Positions 48,891-58,277 of a stretch of DNA of 64,000 nucleotides are shown piece by piece. The DNA lies in NCBI RefSeq assembly GCF_012978815.1, contig NZ_LIWR01000044.1, positions 229,395 to 293,394 on the forward strand, given 5' to 3'. Positions within the stretch are counted from its first letter, which is position 1, and each line of letters starts with the position of its first letter. Source of the DNA: Campylobacter sp. RM16189. Lineage in GTDB: Bacteria > Campylobacterota > Campylobacteria > Campylobacterales > Campylobacteraceae. The notes beneath the pieces are model-generated. The model was not told the origin of the DNA, searched no databases, and saw nothing but the letters and a program-made list of their open reading frames with translations. A program made the position numbers and the translations under genes.

Positions 48891-49889
48891 CTACTTTGTA
48901 TTAATAGTTTTTTCTATCAGGTCTTTTCCTATAACTTTATAGAAGTTTGGATAGATAGTTTTCATAACCTCAGCCCATTTGGCTTTCTGCTCAGGGGTTA
49001 ACTCTACTATCTCAAGTTTGCCTGTCTCGCTTGCATATTTTTTAAGAGCGTCTATAATTTTGGCATCCTCTTTCGCAGACTCTTCTCTTTCAAAAGCAGT
49101 AGCCTCTTTAAGAGCTTGAGTAACGTGATTTTTCATATCTTGTGGCAAGCCTTTCCAGAATTTCTCACTTAGAATAACCAAATATCCCAAATATCCGTGT
49201 GAAGATATTGTTAAAGAGTTTTGCGCCTCATAAAATTTTGAGTTATAAAAGTTTGACAATGGGTTCTCTGTAGCATCTACAACTTTTTGTTGGAGCGCAG
49301 GATAAACTTCAGAGAATGGTAGAACTTGCGGGTTACCACCTATTACTTTTGTTTGTTCTTCTAGAACCTTTGAGCTCATAATTCTAAATTTCTGTCCTTT
49401 TGCATCTTCAGGAGCAACGATAGCTTTTTTGCTTGAGCTAAAATGTTTAAAACCTGCATCCCAGAAATCAAGTGCCACAAAGCCTTTTTTGGCTATCATA
49501 TCTTTAAGTTTTTGTCCAACTTCACCACCTTGTACCGCGTATAAGTGGGCATTATCTCTAAAGATAAAAGGCAGGTCAAACAGTTGGAACTCAGGAACTA
49601 TAGGCGTAAATTTAGAAAAGCTCGGAGCCGCCATTTGAACGTTATTTAGTTTTAGTGCACCAAATACACGGTCATCATCTACTAGCTGAGCCGCAGGATA
49701 AACCTCAACTTTAATTGCGCCATTACTAAGCTCGTTCACACGTTTAGCAAAAAAGTCTGCTGCTTTGCCTTTCGGTGTGGTTGCGGCAACAACGTGAGCA
49801 AATTTTATAGTATATGTCTTTTGGGCGCCAAATGCGCTACCTGCTAGAGCACAAGTCAGAAATAGTGCCGAAAGAAATTTTAGTTTCAT
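48891..49889 (-). CDS. dctP: TRAP transporter substrate-binding protein (DctP)
   Basis: 332 residues from ATG 49887-49889, preceded by AAAAAGGA. A longer frame to 49934 would put 15 residues before the signal peptide (KLKFLSALFLTCALAGSAFG). The DctP family signatures are KTYTIKFAHVV at the N-terminus of the mature protein, PAAQLVDDDRVFGALKLNNVQMAAPS, the substrate Arg in KFRIMSSK, and the helix VVDATENPLSNFYNSKFYE. It is periplasmic; the ligand is probably an organic acid. Confidence 0.93.
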   Translation of the reverse strand: MKLKFLSALFLTCALAGSAFGAQKTYTIKFAHVVAATTPKGKAADFFAKRVNELSNGAIKVEVYPAAQLVDDDRVFGALKLNNVQMAAPSFSKFTPIVPEFQLFDLPFIFRDNAHLYAVQGGEVGQKLKDMIAKKGFVALDFWDAGFKHFSSSKKAIVAPEDAKGQKFRIMSSKVLEEQTKVIGGNPQVLPFSEVYPALQQKVVDATENPLSNFYNSKFYEAQNSLTISSHGYLGYLVILSEKFWKGLPQDMKNHVTQALKEATAFEREESAKEDAKIIDALKKYASETGKLEIVELTPEQKAKWAEVMKTIYPNFYKVIGKDLIEKTINTK

Positions 49890-49945
49890 TGTTGAATCCT
49901 TTTTATGTTTTTGATTCACTACAAAATTAATCATAGCTAGTCGTA

Positions 49946-49951
49946 ATTATA
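49946..49951 (-). promoter_or_regulatory. Candidate -10 box for the TRAP operon
   Basis: TATAAT on the minus strand ~57 bp upstream of dctP. Confidence 0.45.
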
Positions 49952-50177
49952 AATCATAAAATTTATAAATTGGCAATCTTGTTTCAAAAACTCTCAAAAA
50001 TTTATTTTAGTATGAGTAAATTAGTAACATTTTTATTATTATCATAGTATATAAAATTCACGTAATTTTAGTAAAATTGCTTATTTTTTGAAATAGTGTT
50101 ACTAAAATACACTTAAATTTAAACTTGATAAATAATACTAATTTTATCCTATTAACAAAATAATTACTTTTTTATCT

Positions 50178-50183
50178 TATAAT
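50178..50183 (+). promoter_or_regulatory. Candidate -10 box for sodB
   Basis: TATAAT 36 bp before the sodB ATG; AAGGAGA at 50206-50212 is the ribosome-binding site. Confidence 0.6.
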
Positions 50184-50218
50184 CTCGAAAAATTTTTTAA
50201 ATTACAAGGAGAATCAAA

Positions 50219-50872
50219 ATGTTTAATCTTAGAAAGCTTCCATTTGATCCTAAGTCAAATGCAGTTGTAAGTGAGGAGACCTGTAGTTACCATCACGGTA
50301 AGCACCATCAAACTTACGTAACAAACCTTAATAATCTTATTAAAGGTACCGAATTTGAAAATTCTGGACTATACGAAATTTTAACAAAGAGCTCAGGCAG
50401 TATATTTAATAATGCCGCTCAAGTTTATAACCATGATTTTTATTGGGATTGCATAGCTAAAAAGAGTGATATGGGCGATGAATTAAAAGCAAGATTGCAA
50501 AAAGATCTTCCGAATTTTAAAGAGGAATTCTTAAAATCGGCTACTACACTATTTGGTTCAGGATGGGCATGGCTAGTCTATAGTCCAAAATCTGATAAAT
50601 TAGAGATAATACAAACCAATAACGCTCAAACACCTGTAACGGTGGGTCTGATACCTCTTTTAGTGGTGGATGTATGGGAGCATGCCTATTATGTAGATCA
50701 TAGAAATGCAAGAGCTGCATATCTAGAGAAATTTTATGAAAATATTAACTGGGATTTTGTTTCTACAGCTTATGAGTGGGCATTAAAAGAAGGCGTAAAT
50801 TCGGTTAAATTTTATATAGGCGAGCTTCATTCTCAAGGGTGCGGATGTGGAAAAGGATGTGGTTGCCACTGA
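50219..50872 (+). CDS. sodB: Fe superoxide dismutase with cysteine-rich C-terminal tail
   Basis: 217 residues. Metal ligands align with FeSOD: His25 (SYHHGKHHQTYV), His72 (YNHDFYW), Asp151 and His155 (DVWEHAYYVD). The active-site Gln of the AGxxWNH/Q region and GSGWAWL are of Fe type. The body ends as normal FeSODs do (~ residue 205) and then carries an 11-residue extension, GCGCGKGCGCH (207-217), with four Cys and a final His, unlike ordinary SodB. It destroys superoxide in the cytoplasm. It is a single-gene unit with its own promoter and terminator. Confidence 0.95.
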   Translation: MFNLRKLPFDPKSNAVVSEETCSYHHGKHHQTYVTNLNNLIKGTEFENSGLYEILTKSSGSIFNNAAQVYNHDFYWDCIAKKSDMGDELKARLQKDLPNFKEEFLKSATTLFGSGWAWLVYSPKSDKLEIIQTNNAQTPVTVGLIPLLVVDVWEHAYYVDHRNARAAYLEKFYENINWDFVSTAYEWALKEGVNSVKFYIGELHSQGCGCGKGCGCH

Positions 50873-50876
50873 TTTT

Positions 50877-50904
50877 TTGAAGAGGTTTTCCTCTTCAATT
50901 TTTT
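50877..50904 (+). terminator. Terminator of sodB
   Basis: 9-bp perfect stem (TTGAAGAGG at 50877-50885, complement at 50890-50898), TTTT loop, followed by a T6 tract. It is a classical intrinsic terminator 4 bp after the stop. Confidence 0.88.
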
Positions 50905-51164
50905 ATAAAATACTCCCTTGTTTTACTTATTTTCTAAAAAATAAATATTTCATTACTCTAAAATACATTAAAATAAAAAACGATTGAATAATAATTATTT
51001 ATTAATAAATTTAGAACAAGATATATTGTTGTCTATTCGAAATATTCTTTAAAATCACTAAAAACAAGTTTTTTGGTAATTTTATGAATTAAAATTTCAT
51101 CTAAATTTTTAAATTTACCTTTCTATGCTAGTATCCGAAAATATTTTATTTATAAGGATGCAAA
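50905..51164. other. AT-rich intergenic region upstream of the MliC-like lipoprotein
   Basis: About 260 bp with no plausible gene. AAGGA precedes the lipoprotein ATG (51165). No convincing repeat or structured RNA was seen. Confidence 0.5.
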
Positions 51165-51509
51165 ATGAAAAAAATTCTAATCTCTTCTTTAGCCGCAGTT
51201 GCATTTTTGAGTGGTTGTGCTTCTGTGGGAACCAAACAAGAGTCGACTACCGCAAAAGTTATAAGCGTTAATACTATACATTTCTATAGTGTTACCGATA
51301 AAAATTATAAGGTTAATTTAGTTTCGGCAGATAATTTTGAAACTGCTGTTTTGACTGACACTAAAGGGCATAAAATTGCTCTAAAAAGCGCTGTTTCAGG
51401 TAGTGGAACAAGACTTGTTAACGATGACGGCATAGAGATACATTTCAAAAAAGGCGAAGCTGTGCTAACTCTTGGCAAGGGTCAAAAAGATATATTTTTA
51501 AAATACTAA
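51165..51509 (+). CDS. Lipoprotein, MliC-like (lysozyme-inhibitor family fold)
   Basis: 114 residues with a lipoprotein signal peptide (KKILISSLAAVAFLSGC; lipobox LSGC, Cys18). The mature part has the small beta-barrel pattern of MliC: NYKVNLVSADNFETAVL, then the SGSGTRLVNDDGIEIHFKKGEAVLTLG region corresponding to the conserved S-A-S-G-A-R and W/F-x-K-G motifs that enter the lysozyme active site. A role in shielding peptidoglycan from host lysozyme is plausible. The family call rests on the motif pattern only. Confidence 0.7.
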   Translation: MKKILISSLAAVAFLSGCASVGTKQESTTAKVISVNTIHFYSVTDKNYKVNLVSADNFETAVLTDTKGHKIALKSAVSGSGTRLVNDDGIEIHFKKGEAVLTLGKGQKDIFLKY

Positions 51510-51515
51510 ATACAA

Positions 51516-51536
51516 AAAGGGGCCAAAGACCCCTTT
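51516..51536 (+). terminator. Probable terminator of the lipoprotein gene
   Basis: 7-bp stem (AAAGGGG at 51516-51522, complement at 51530-51536), 7-nt loop, 6 bp after the stop. The following sequence is not a clean T-tract. Confidence 0.55.
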
Positions 51537-51904
51537 AAACCTAACTCTAATTTTTATAAATTCAAATTTCGCTTTTTGTAATATCTTTTTTAATATTTTA
51601 TCTTACATATTTAATGCGATATATTTTAAAATCTTAATTAAAAACTTATTGATTTTTGTGGAAATTTAGATTATATACTTATATAAAAATATTAAAATTT
51701 AAAATTAAGACTACTTTAGATTAATTTTATTTAAAATGCCATAAAATAGTTATATTTTAATAGAAAATAAAGCTTAAGAATTAAACATATTTAATATCAA
51801 ATAATAATATATTTTATCAAAAATATCTAAATTGTTCTATTGTATTTTAAGAAAACTATCACTATACTCTTTAAACTTACAAAACTATTTTTAAGAGGGC
51901 GACT
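51537..51904. other. Long AT-rich region upstream of nrdD
   Basis: ~370 bp without a gene. It is extremely AT-rich with runs of TTTTAA and AAATAT. A TATACT near 51866 could be the nrdD -10 and GAGGG at ~51896 the ribosome-binding site. I cannot point to an NrdR-box or FNR/CRP-like palindrome with confidence. Confidence 0.45.
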
Positions 51905-53998
51905 ATGAAGCAAATTTTAAAGCGCGACGGCACAAGACAAGAGTATCTTCCGTATAAGATCCAAGATGCTATTAAAAAGGCTTTTGCAAGCGAGAGCAAA
52001 GAGTATGACGATAGAATTTTTGCCGACGTTATGCAAGATGTCGCACAAAAAGAGATCATCACAGTCGAGGATGTGCAAGACTTCATAGAAAAAGCGCTTT
52101 TTAAAGCGGGTTATTTTGATGTGATGAAGAGCTTTATGCTCTATCGCCACACTCACAAAATGCAACGCGAGCAAATTTTAGGACTCAACGAAGATACTAC
52201 ATACATAAACTCCACCCAAACGATAAATGAATACATAAACGGCACAGACTGGCGAATTTCGGCTAACTCAAACACAAGCTACTCAAACGCAGGACTCATA
52301 AACAACACCGCAGGTAAAGTTATCGCAAACTACTGGCTTGACGCGATTTACTCCAAAGAAGAGGGCATCGCGCACAGAAACGGCGACTATCACATCCACG
52401 ATCTAGACTGCCTTACCGGATATTGCGCAGGCTGGTCCCTTAGAGCGCTTCTTAATGAAGGTTTTAACGGCGTTCGCGGCAGGGTTGAAAGTAGGGCTCC
52501 AAAGCACTTTCGCGAAGCTCTTAGTCAGATGGCAAATTTCTTAGGAATTTTGCAAAGCGAATGGGCTGGAGCTCAGGCGTTTAGCAGCTTTGACACCTAT
52601 CTTGCGCCATATGTTTTTAAAGATAAGTTAAGCGATACGGAGATAAAAAAAGCGATTACAAGCTTTATATTTAACCTAAACGTCCCTGCTCGTTGGGGTC
52701 AAAGTCCCTTTACCAACGTAACTATCGACATCACTTGTCCAAGCGATCTTCGTGCTCAAATTCCAACTTCAACAGACATACACCTGTTTTCAAATTTAGA
52801 AGATGAGGAGCTTTTAAAACTCGCCAAAGAGCGCGGGTTTAATAAACTTACCGATATGACTTACGGGGCGTTTGAACCTGAAATGGCGCGTATCGATAAG
52901 GCGTTTTATGAAATTTTAACCACGGGCGACAAGTGCTCGCAGCCCTTTACCTTCCCGATCCCTACGGTAAATATCACGGAGGATTTTAACTGGGATAGCG
53001 AAGTGGCTAAAATTTTGTTTGAGAATACCGCGAAAATGGGCTCAAGCTACTTTCAAAATTTCATCGGTTCTCAGTATAAATTTGATGAAAACGGCAACCG
53101 CGTTCCAAACGAAAGCGCTTATAAGCCAGGACACGTTCGCTCGATGTGCTGTCGCTTGCAACTTGATTTAAGAGAGCTTTTAAAGCGTGGTGGAGGGCTG
53201 TTTGGAAGTGCCGAGATGACGGGCTCAATAGGCGTAGTTACTATAAATTTAGCGCGCCTCGGGTATCTTTATAAAGGCGATAAAAAGGGGCTTTATACAA
53301 GGCTTGAATATCTGCTGAATTTAGCCAAATCAACCCTTGAAAAGAAGCGCAAATTTATCCAAGAGATGTATGATCGCGGACTTTATCCGTATACGGCTCG
53401 CTATTTAAAGCACTTTAACAACCACTTTAGCACTATCGGCATTAACGGAATGAACGAGCTTTTAAGAAATTTTACAAACGACAAAGAGAACATCTCTACG
53501 GAATTCGGACGAGAATTTGCACTTGAGATGGTTGATTATCTGCGCTCTAAAATTAGGCAGTTTCAAGAGAGCACGGGAAATCTTTACAACCTTGAAGCAA
53601 CTCCTGCGGAAGGCACCACATATCGATTTGCCAAAGAAGACAAGAAGCGCTATCCTGACATCTTGCAAGCAGGCATGGATGAAAATATCTACTACACTAA
53701 CTCAACTCAGCTTCCTGCAAATTTCACAGATGATGCTTTCGAGGCGCTTGATCTGCAAGATGAGCTTCAAAGCGCTTACACGGGCGGAACGGTCTTTCAC
53801 CTTTATATGAAGGAGCGTATCAGCTCGCCTGAAGCGTGTAAAGATCTAGTGCGCGGCATCGTAAATAACTATCGTTTGCCGTATATCACGATCACGCCTG
53901 TCTTTAGCGTCTGCTCAAAGCACGGATATATAGCAGGCGAGCATGAATATTGCCCGATTTGTGACGAGGAGCTGATGAGGCAACTTCAAAAGGCTTAA
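51905..53998 (+). CDS. nrdD: Anaerobic (class III) ribonucleotide reductase NrdD, lacking the glycyl-radical segment
   Basis: 697 residues. ATP-cone at ~1-90 (LKRDGTRQEYLPYKIQDAI), then the NrdD barrel (NGDYHIHDLDCLTGYCAGWSL, QAFSSFDTYLAPYV, VPARWGQSPFTNVT, KPGHVRSMCCRLQLDLRELLKRGGG in pieces). The C-terminal zinc site is present: Cys670 in SVCSKHGYIAGEHEYC, Cys683 and Cys686 in CPIC. The chain ends 11 residues later. The usual R-x-x-GY glycyl-radical segment is missing, and no continuation is open in other frames. No nrdG neighbour is in the window. The gene is GC-rich (29 of 60 in a counted line) compared with the DNA upstream. Confidence 0.9.
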   Translation: MKQILKRDGTRQEYLPYKIQDAIKKAFASESKEYDDRIFADVMQDVAQKEIITVEDVQDFIEKALFKAGYFDVMKSFMLYRHTHKMQREQILGLNEDTTYINSTQTINEYINGTDWRISANSNTSYSNAGLINNTAGKVIANYWLDAIYSKEEGIAHRNGDYHIHDLDCLTGYCAGWSLRALLNEGFNGVRGRVESRAPKHFREALSQMANFLGILQSEWAGAQAFSSFDTYLAPYVFKDKLSDTEIKKAITSFIFNLNVPARWGQSPFTNVTIDITCPSDLRAQIPTSTDIHLFSNLEDEELLKLAKERGFNKLTDMTYGAFEPEMARIDKAFYEILTTGDKCSQPFTFPIPTVNITEDFNWDSEVAKILFENTAKMGSSYFQNFIGSQYKFDENGNRVPNESAYKPGHVRSMCCRLQLDLRELLKRGGGLFGSAEMTGSIGVVTINLARLGYLYKGDKKGLYTRLEYLLNLAKSTLEKKRKFIQEMYDRGLYPYTARYLKHFNNHFSTIGINGMNELLRNFTNDKENISTEFGREFALEMVDYLRSKIRQFQESTGNLYNLEATPAEGTTYRFAKEDKKRYPDILQAGMDENIYYTNSTQLPANFTDDAFEALDLQDELQSAYTGGTVFHLYMKERISSPEACKDLVRGIVNNYRLPYITITPVFSVCSKHGYIAGEHEYCPICDEELMRQLQKA

Positions 53999-54141
53999 AT
54001 TTCTAAAATTTGCGCTCAAATTTGTGCCAAATTTTAACCGTGCGAGCTAGCTAAAGCCATTTTTACAAGCAGTATTTAACGATAAAATAAAATTTTAAGA
54101 ATTCTGTGGCACAATTCGTCTAAATTTTCATGGAGTAGGTC

Positions 54142-55482
54142 GTGTCAAATCACTATGATGTTTTGGTTGTGGGCGGAGGAATTTCAGGAACGGCTCTGTT
54201 TTACGAGCTTGCGCGCTATACGGACATAGAGCGTATCGCACTGTTGGAGAAGTATCCTGCATGTGCCACTCTAAACTCAAAGGGCACGAGCAACTCTCAG
54301 ACTATTCACTGCGGCGACATAGAGACTAACTACACTTTTGAAAAAGCAAAAAGCGTCAAAAAATCAGCCGATATGATCGTAAAATATGCACTCATGCATG
54401 GATATGAGAACAAATTTATGTTCGCTCATCAAAAGATGGTCATAGGTGTTGGCGAGGCTGAAAGCGAGGCGATAAGAGCTAGGTTTGAGAAGTTTAAGGA
54501 GCTTTATACTTCGCTTGAAATTTTTGATAAAGAGAAGCTAAAGCAGATCGAGCCTATGGTGGTGAAAGGCATGGACGGAAATGACCGAAAAGAGCAGATT
54601 GTCGCTATGGGAGTAGGTGGCGGCGAGTACACGACTGTTGATTTTGAGCAGATGTCAAATAGCCTTATAAAGCACGCAAAAGAGGCAAATAAGACTACCG
54701 ATGTATTTTTTGACGCTTGGGTTAAGAGTATCAAAAAGCAAGGTGATAGGTATCTTGTAAAGACTCGCGACGAGCGTGAATTTAGCGCGGATTATGTGGT
54801 TGTAAATGCAGGCGCTCACTCGCTTTATTTGGCGCATGAGATGGGGCATGGGCTTGATTTTAGCTGCTTGCCGATCGCAGGAAGCTTTTATATGAGTAAA
54901 AAGCGCTTGCTAAACGGCAAGGTCTACACCGTGCAAAATCCAAAGCTGCCGTTTGCCGCTATCCACGGAGACCCGGACATCCTAGCTGATGGGCTTACTA
55001 GATTTGGGCCGACTGCGCTTGTGCTACCTAAACTTGAGCGCTACCGTGGAAATTCGACGGTTGTTGATTTTATAAAGACTTTGCGCCTTGATACAAACGT
55101 GGCGAAGGTGCTTTTAGGGCTTTTTGGCGATAGCGATATAAGGGATTATGTGATTAGAAATTTTGCCTATGAGGTGCCGATCGTAAATAAAATTTTATTC
55201 GTTGAGGCTGCCAGAAAGATCGTGCCTTCGCTTGGGAATGACGATGTTTATTATGCTAGAAATTTTGGCGGTGTTCGCCCGCAAGTGATTGATAAAAAGG
55301 GCAGGGAGCTAATGCTTGGCGAGGCTAGCATAAACACGGGCGAAGGTATCGTCTTTAACATGACGCCAAGCCCAGGAGCTACGAGCTGTCTTGCAAATGG
55401 CTTTAGAGACGCTAGAAGAGCTTGCGAGTTTTTGGGCAGGAAATTTAATGAGGATAGATTTAACGCCGAGCTTGTAGATTAG
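54142..55482 (+). CDS. mqo: Malate:quinone oxidoreductase (HP0086-type, FAD)
   Basis: 446 residues from a GTG with GGAG six bases upstream. Rossmann FAD motif VLVVGGGISGTALFYELA, then NSKGTSNSQTIHCGDIETNY, and the C-terminal FNMTPSPGATSCLANGF. This matches the shorter epsilonproteobacterial Mqo class (H. pylori HP0086 type), a peripheral membrane enzyme passing electrons from malate to menaquinone and closing the TCA cycle. Assignment within the FAD-dependent oxidoreductase superfamily is by resemblance. It follows nrdD after 143 bp. Confidence 0.85.
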   Translation: MSNHYDVLVVGGGISGTALFYELARYTDIERIALLEKYPACATLNSKGTSNSQTIHCGDIETNYTFEKAKSVKKSADMIVKYALMHGYENKFMFAHQKMVIGVGEAESEAIRARFEKFKELYTSLEIFDKEKLKQIEPMVVKGMDGNDRKEQIVAMGVGGGEYTTVDFEQMSNSLIKHAKEANKTTDVFFDAWVKSIKKQGDRYLVKTRDEREFSADYVVVNAGAHSLYLAHEMGHGLDFSCLPIAGSFYMSKKRLLNGKVYTVQNPKLPFAAIHGDPDILADGLTRFGPTALVLPKLERYRGNSTVVDFIKTLRLDTNVAKVLLGLFGDSDIRDYVIRNFAYEVPIVNKILFVEAARKIVPSLGNDDVYYARNFGGVRPQVIDKKGRELMLGEASINTGEGIVFNMTPSPGATSCLANGFRDARRACEFLGRKFNEDRFNAELVD

Positions 55483-55580
55483 GCTACTTTACACAGCTAG
55501 AGGATAGATCGCTAGTTTATGTTTATCAAACTCGCAAAGGTGTCCGAGTAGATAAATTTCAAAATAGCTCTTTAAAAATC

Positions 55581-56165
55581 CTATTTAGGCTTGTGCCTGA
55601 GTGCAGGATAAAGCAGGTAGTTTGCAACTAGGATATTACCTGCAGCCGATCCGTACGCCTCTTTTAAAATTTCAGCTTTTTCGTCTATAAATTCTGCTTC
55701 GTGCCTCCATTTAGTTATGGCTTTGTAGAGTTGCTCATCTAAGTCTAGCTCCCAAATCGCCTCTCTAATGTCCCAAATTTCAACTTCATGCACACGTTTA
55801 AGCCTCTTAAGAAGCTCTTTGTCATTTATAAATTCGGCAAATTTTTTAAGGTTATCGATGTGAGATTTGCCAAGAGCGATCAGCTTTGCTTTGTCATTTG
55901 ATGGCGGAGGCGAAAATATCGGCGTAAAGCCCGCTTTTATAAAAGCATTTGCCTTGTCTTTGTTCGCCTCGTAAAGCGGCATAATCCTATCTTGTAAATC
56001 TTTAGCGCAAACTAGCGGCTCAAAGACTTTATCTACACCATCTCCGTAAGGCATAAATTCTTCAAACAGTCCGTAAAAACAAGCACTTAGATCTCTTAAA
56101 TCGCCTGAATAAAGATTAATTTGCATCAAATTTGCCAAATGCTTAGCGTAGTCTAGTTTCGTCAT
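55581..56165 (-). CDS. Uncharacterised soluble protein
   Basis: 194 residues, no signal peptide or membrane helix, predicted mainly helical and acidic-basic mixed, with three to four Trp. I recognise no family motif. It lies 57 bp from the start of the protease gene but has its own stretch of upstream DNA. Confidence 0.6.
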   Translation of the reverse strand: MTKLDYAKHLANLMQINLYSGDLRDLSACFYGLFEEFMPYGDGVDKVFEPLVCAKDLQDRIMPLYEANKDKANAFIKAGFTPIFSPPPSNDKAKLIALGKSHIDNLKKFAEFINDKELLKRLKRVHEVEIWDIREAIWELDLDEQLYKAITKWRHEAEFIDEKAEILKEAYGSAAGNILVANYLLYPALRHKPK

Positions 56166-56222
56166 TTTAATAGCCCCAAAGCCCTTAAGCCAAGCACAAA
56201 TTTAAGCTTTTATCGGATAAAT

Positions 56223-57029
56223 TTAACCCTTTTTAGCTGCGAGATATAGCGGTTCAACCTTTTTAGCTATCTCTTTTAGGTCTTTGATACGGCTTTCGTT
56301 TGACGGGTGAGTGCTTAGGATTTCAGGCACCGCACCGCCTGATTTTTTAGACATCTTTTCCCACACTACGACCGCTTCTTGCGGATCATATCCCGCTCTT
56401 GCCATTAGCTCGGTGCCGATGTGATCGGCCTCAGTCTCATGGCTTCTTGAAAAAGGCAGGCTGATAGTGTACTGGGTAGCTAAATTTATAAGCCCTGTTG
56501 CCGTATCGCCAAGCCCTGCAGCGGTTGAAACGGCGAAAATTCCTATGTTTTTAAGCTGATCCGTGCTTGCTTGCTCGCGGCTATGCTCTCTTAAAGCGTG
56601 AGCTATCTCATGACCCATAACAGCGGCTATCTGCGCGTCCGTTAAGGATAAATTTTTAATAAGCCCGCTATAAACGGCGATCTTGCCTCCGGGCATACAC
56701 CACGCATTTAATGTGTTTGAGTTGATGACATTTACCTGCCAGTCCCATTTGAGCGCATCTTCTCTAAAGGCTCCGACCTGCGCTATGAGGCGTTTGCCGA
56801 TAGCTTGTACGCGTTTGGTAAGGACTGGATCGATATTTAGCGTATTTGCTTGTTTGGCTGATTGAAGTACCTTTGTATAGGCCAATACCGCACTTTGATT
56901 CATTGTTTCAGAACTCACCAAAAATAGTTGTTTTCTATCGGCTCCTACAACTCCACCGCCGGTTGAACTTGCAACACAACCGGCCAAAAATATTATTATA
57001 AATAAAAATGGAAGTATAATTTTTTTCAT
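56223..57029 (-). CDS. M48 family metalloprotease lipoprotein
   Basis: 268 residues from ATG 57027-57029 behind AAGGATGAAAAG; a longer frame to 57131 would bury the signal peptide. Lipoprotein signal peptide KKIILPFLFIIIFLAGC (Cys18). The zinc protease motif HExxH is in VMGHEIAHALREH, with the third ligand Glu in SRSHETEADHIG. It resembles E. coli LoiP/YcaL and BepA-type proteases in envelope quality control. The frame is close to the SbmA-like gene upstream on the same strand. Confidence 0.92.
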   Translation of the reverse strand: MKKIILPFLFIIIFLAGCVASSTGGGVVGADRKQLFLVSSETMNQSAVLAYTKVLQSAKQANTLNIDPVLTKRVQAIGKRLIAQVGAFREDALKWDWQVNVINSNTLNAWCMPGGKIAVYSGLIKNLSLTDAQIAAVMGHEIAHALREHSREQASTDQLKNIGIFAVSTAAGLGDTATGLINLATQYTISLPFSRSHETEADHIGTELMARAGYDPQEAVVVWEKMSKKSGGAVPEILSTHPSNESRIKDLKEIAKKVEPLYLAAKKG

Positions 57030-57090
57030 CTTTTCATCCTTAAATTTAGGTTGTGAAATTTCAAAAATTATACTAGATTTTCTTAAATTT

Positions 57091-58071
57091 CTACTCCCAA
57101 TCCATTTTTTTGTAGCCGATATTGTGCTCAAATTCCTTTAGACGCTTATGGATTGAGCGAAGCTCGGTGATGGTCTTCCAGTTGCTGATAAACACGCCAA
57201 AACTTGATCTAACCTGTGCAAATGCATTTTTAACTTGAACTAAAACTCCAAGAGTAATAAGACCCGTAAATAGTCCTCCACCCATTATTAGATATGGAAT
57301 TATGATTGAAATTTGATGATAAGAGTATAGCCACATATTAAAATATCCATAGTGTAAAAATAACCTTGAGTAGTTAAATTTAAGCCCCGTAAAAAGCTCT
57401 ACTATAGTTGCTGGATGAGCGTAGTTTATCTTGTTGTCCTCTGCTAAAACAAGTTCTTTTCTAAATGCGGCTTCGACTTTTTGATTGTTATATTCAAGTC
57501 CAGGAAGCTTGATGCCTACAAACCAAGAGATTATAAGCCCGCCTACGCTTATAACTAAAGCTATCCATACAAGAGAACCCGGAATATCTTTGATGTAGGG
57601 CAAATTTACTTTGGCACTAAGCCCCCAAAGTATCGGAATGAAGGCGATTAGAGTCATTATGGAGTCTAAGATATCAACTCCAAGATCCTCCATAATCTTT
57701 GCAAACCTATAAGTGTCTTCTTGCATACGCTGTGAGCTTCCTTCGATGTCTTTTTCGACTTTTCGCCAATAGCTAAGATAGCTAAAGGTCATTGCCTCTC
57801 GCCAGCGAAATATCCAGTGGCTCGAGAAAAACGATATAAAAACACGAAGCATTATATACGGCATGGCTAAATATAAGAATAGTCTTATCCCTGCCCAAAA
57901 ATCTTGTATGTCGTGCTCTTTTACATTTTGTAAGATGTCGTAAAAGTTTTTATACCAATTATTAAATTGAATATTTATATATGTTTGAAGTATAAGTGAT
58001 AATGATATCAAAATTATACCGCCGTAAGCCCATTTGGCCCATTTTTTACTCTTAAAAAAAGATAAAAACAC
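57091..58071 (-). CDS. SbmA/BacA-family peptide transporter
   Basis: 326 residues, about seven to eight membrane helices and no ATP-binding domain. It shows features of the SbmA/BacA family: WRWREAM-like FRWREAMTFSYLSYW near residue 87, EGSSQRMQEDTYRFAKIMEDLG, and GLEYNNQKVEAAFRKELVLAEDN. Family members are proton-driven importers of proline-rich peptides and other compounds. It lies upstream of the M48 lipoprotein gene with ~60 bp between starts/stops. Confidence 0.88.
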   Translation of the reverse strand: MFLSFFKSKKWAKWAYGGIILISLSLILQTYINIQFNNWYKNFYDILQNVKEHDIQDFWAGIRLFLYLAMPYIMLRVFISFFSSHWIFRWREAMTFSYLSYWRKVEKDIEGSSQRMQEDTYRFAKIMEDLGVDILDSIMTLIAFIPILWGLSAKVNLPYIKDIPGSLVWIALVISVGGLIISWFVGIKLPGLEYNNQKVEAAFRKELVLAEDNKINYAHPATIVELFTGLKFNYSRLFLHYGYFNMWLYSYHQISIIIPYLIMGGGLFTGLITLGVLVQVKNAFAQVRSSFGVFISNWKTITELRSIHKRLKEFEHNIGYKKMDWE

Positions 58072-58277
58072 TTTTCTCTCCCGAGTGTGAAATTAAAACG
58101 CTAAAGTATATCAAAAAAAATATTAATTTAAATTTGGATATTAAATTCAAAATTGCTAGATTTGACCTAAAATATTAAAAAAATTAAAATAATATGAAAT
58201 TTGATAGATTTAAATTATAAATAAATTTGGTTTAAATGTAGTATTATTTTATAAACTAAAATTTAAGGATATAAAAT

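Larger units (their letters stand above)
49890..50218. other. AT-rich divergent intergenic region
   Basis: 329 bp between the divergent TRAP operon and sodB. It holds the -10 boxes listed separately and otherwise only AT-rich DNA. No ORF with a ribosome-binding site and no strong hairpin was seen. Confidence 0.6.

Noticed and set aside
54100..54120. TGGCAC resembling a sigma-54 -24 element upstream of mqo
   Set aside because: No GC at the required 10-nt distance.
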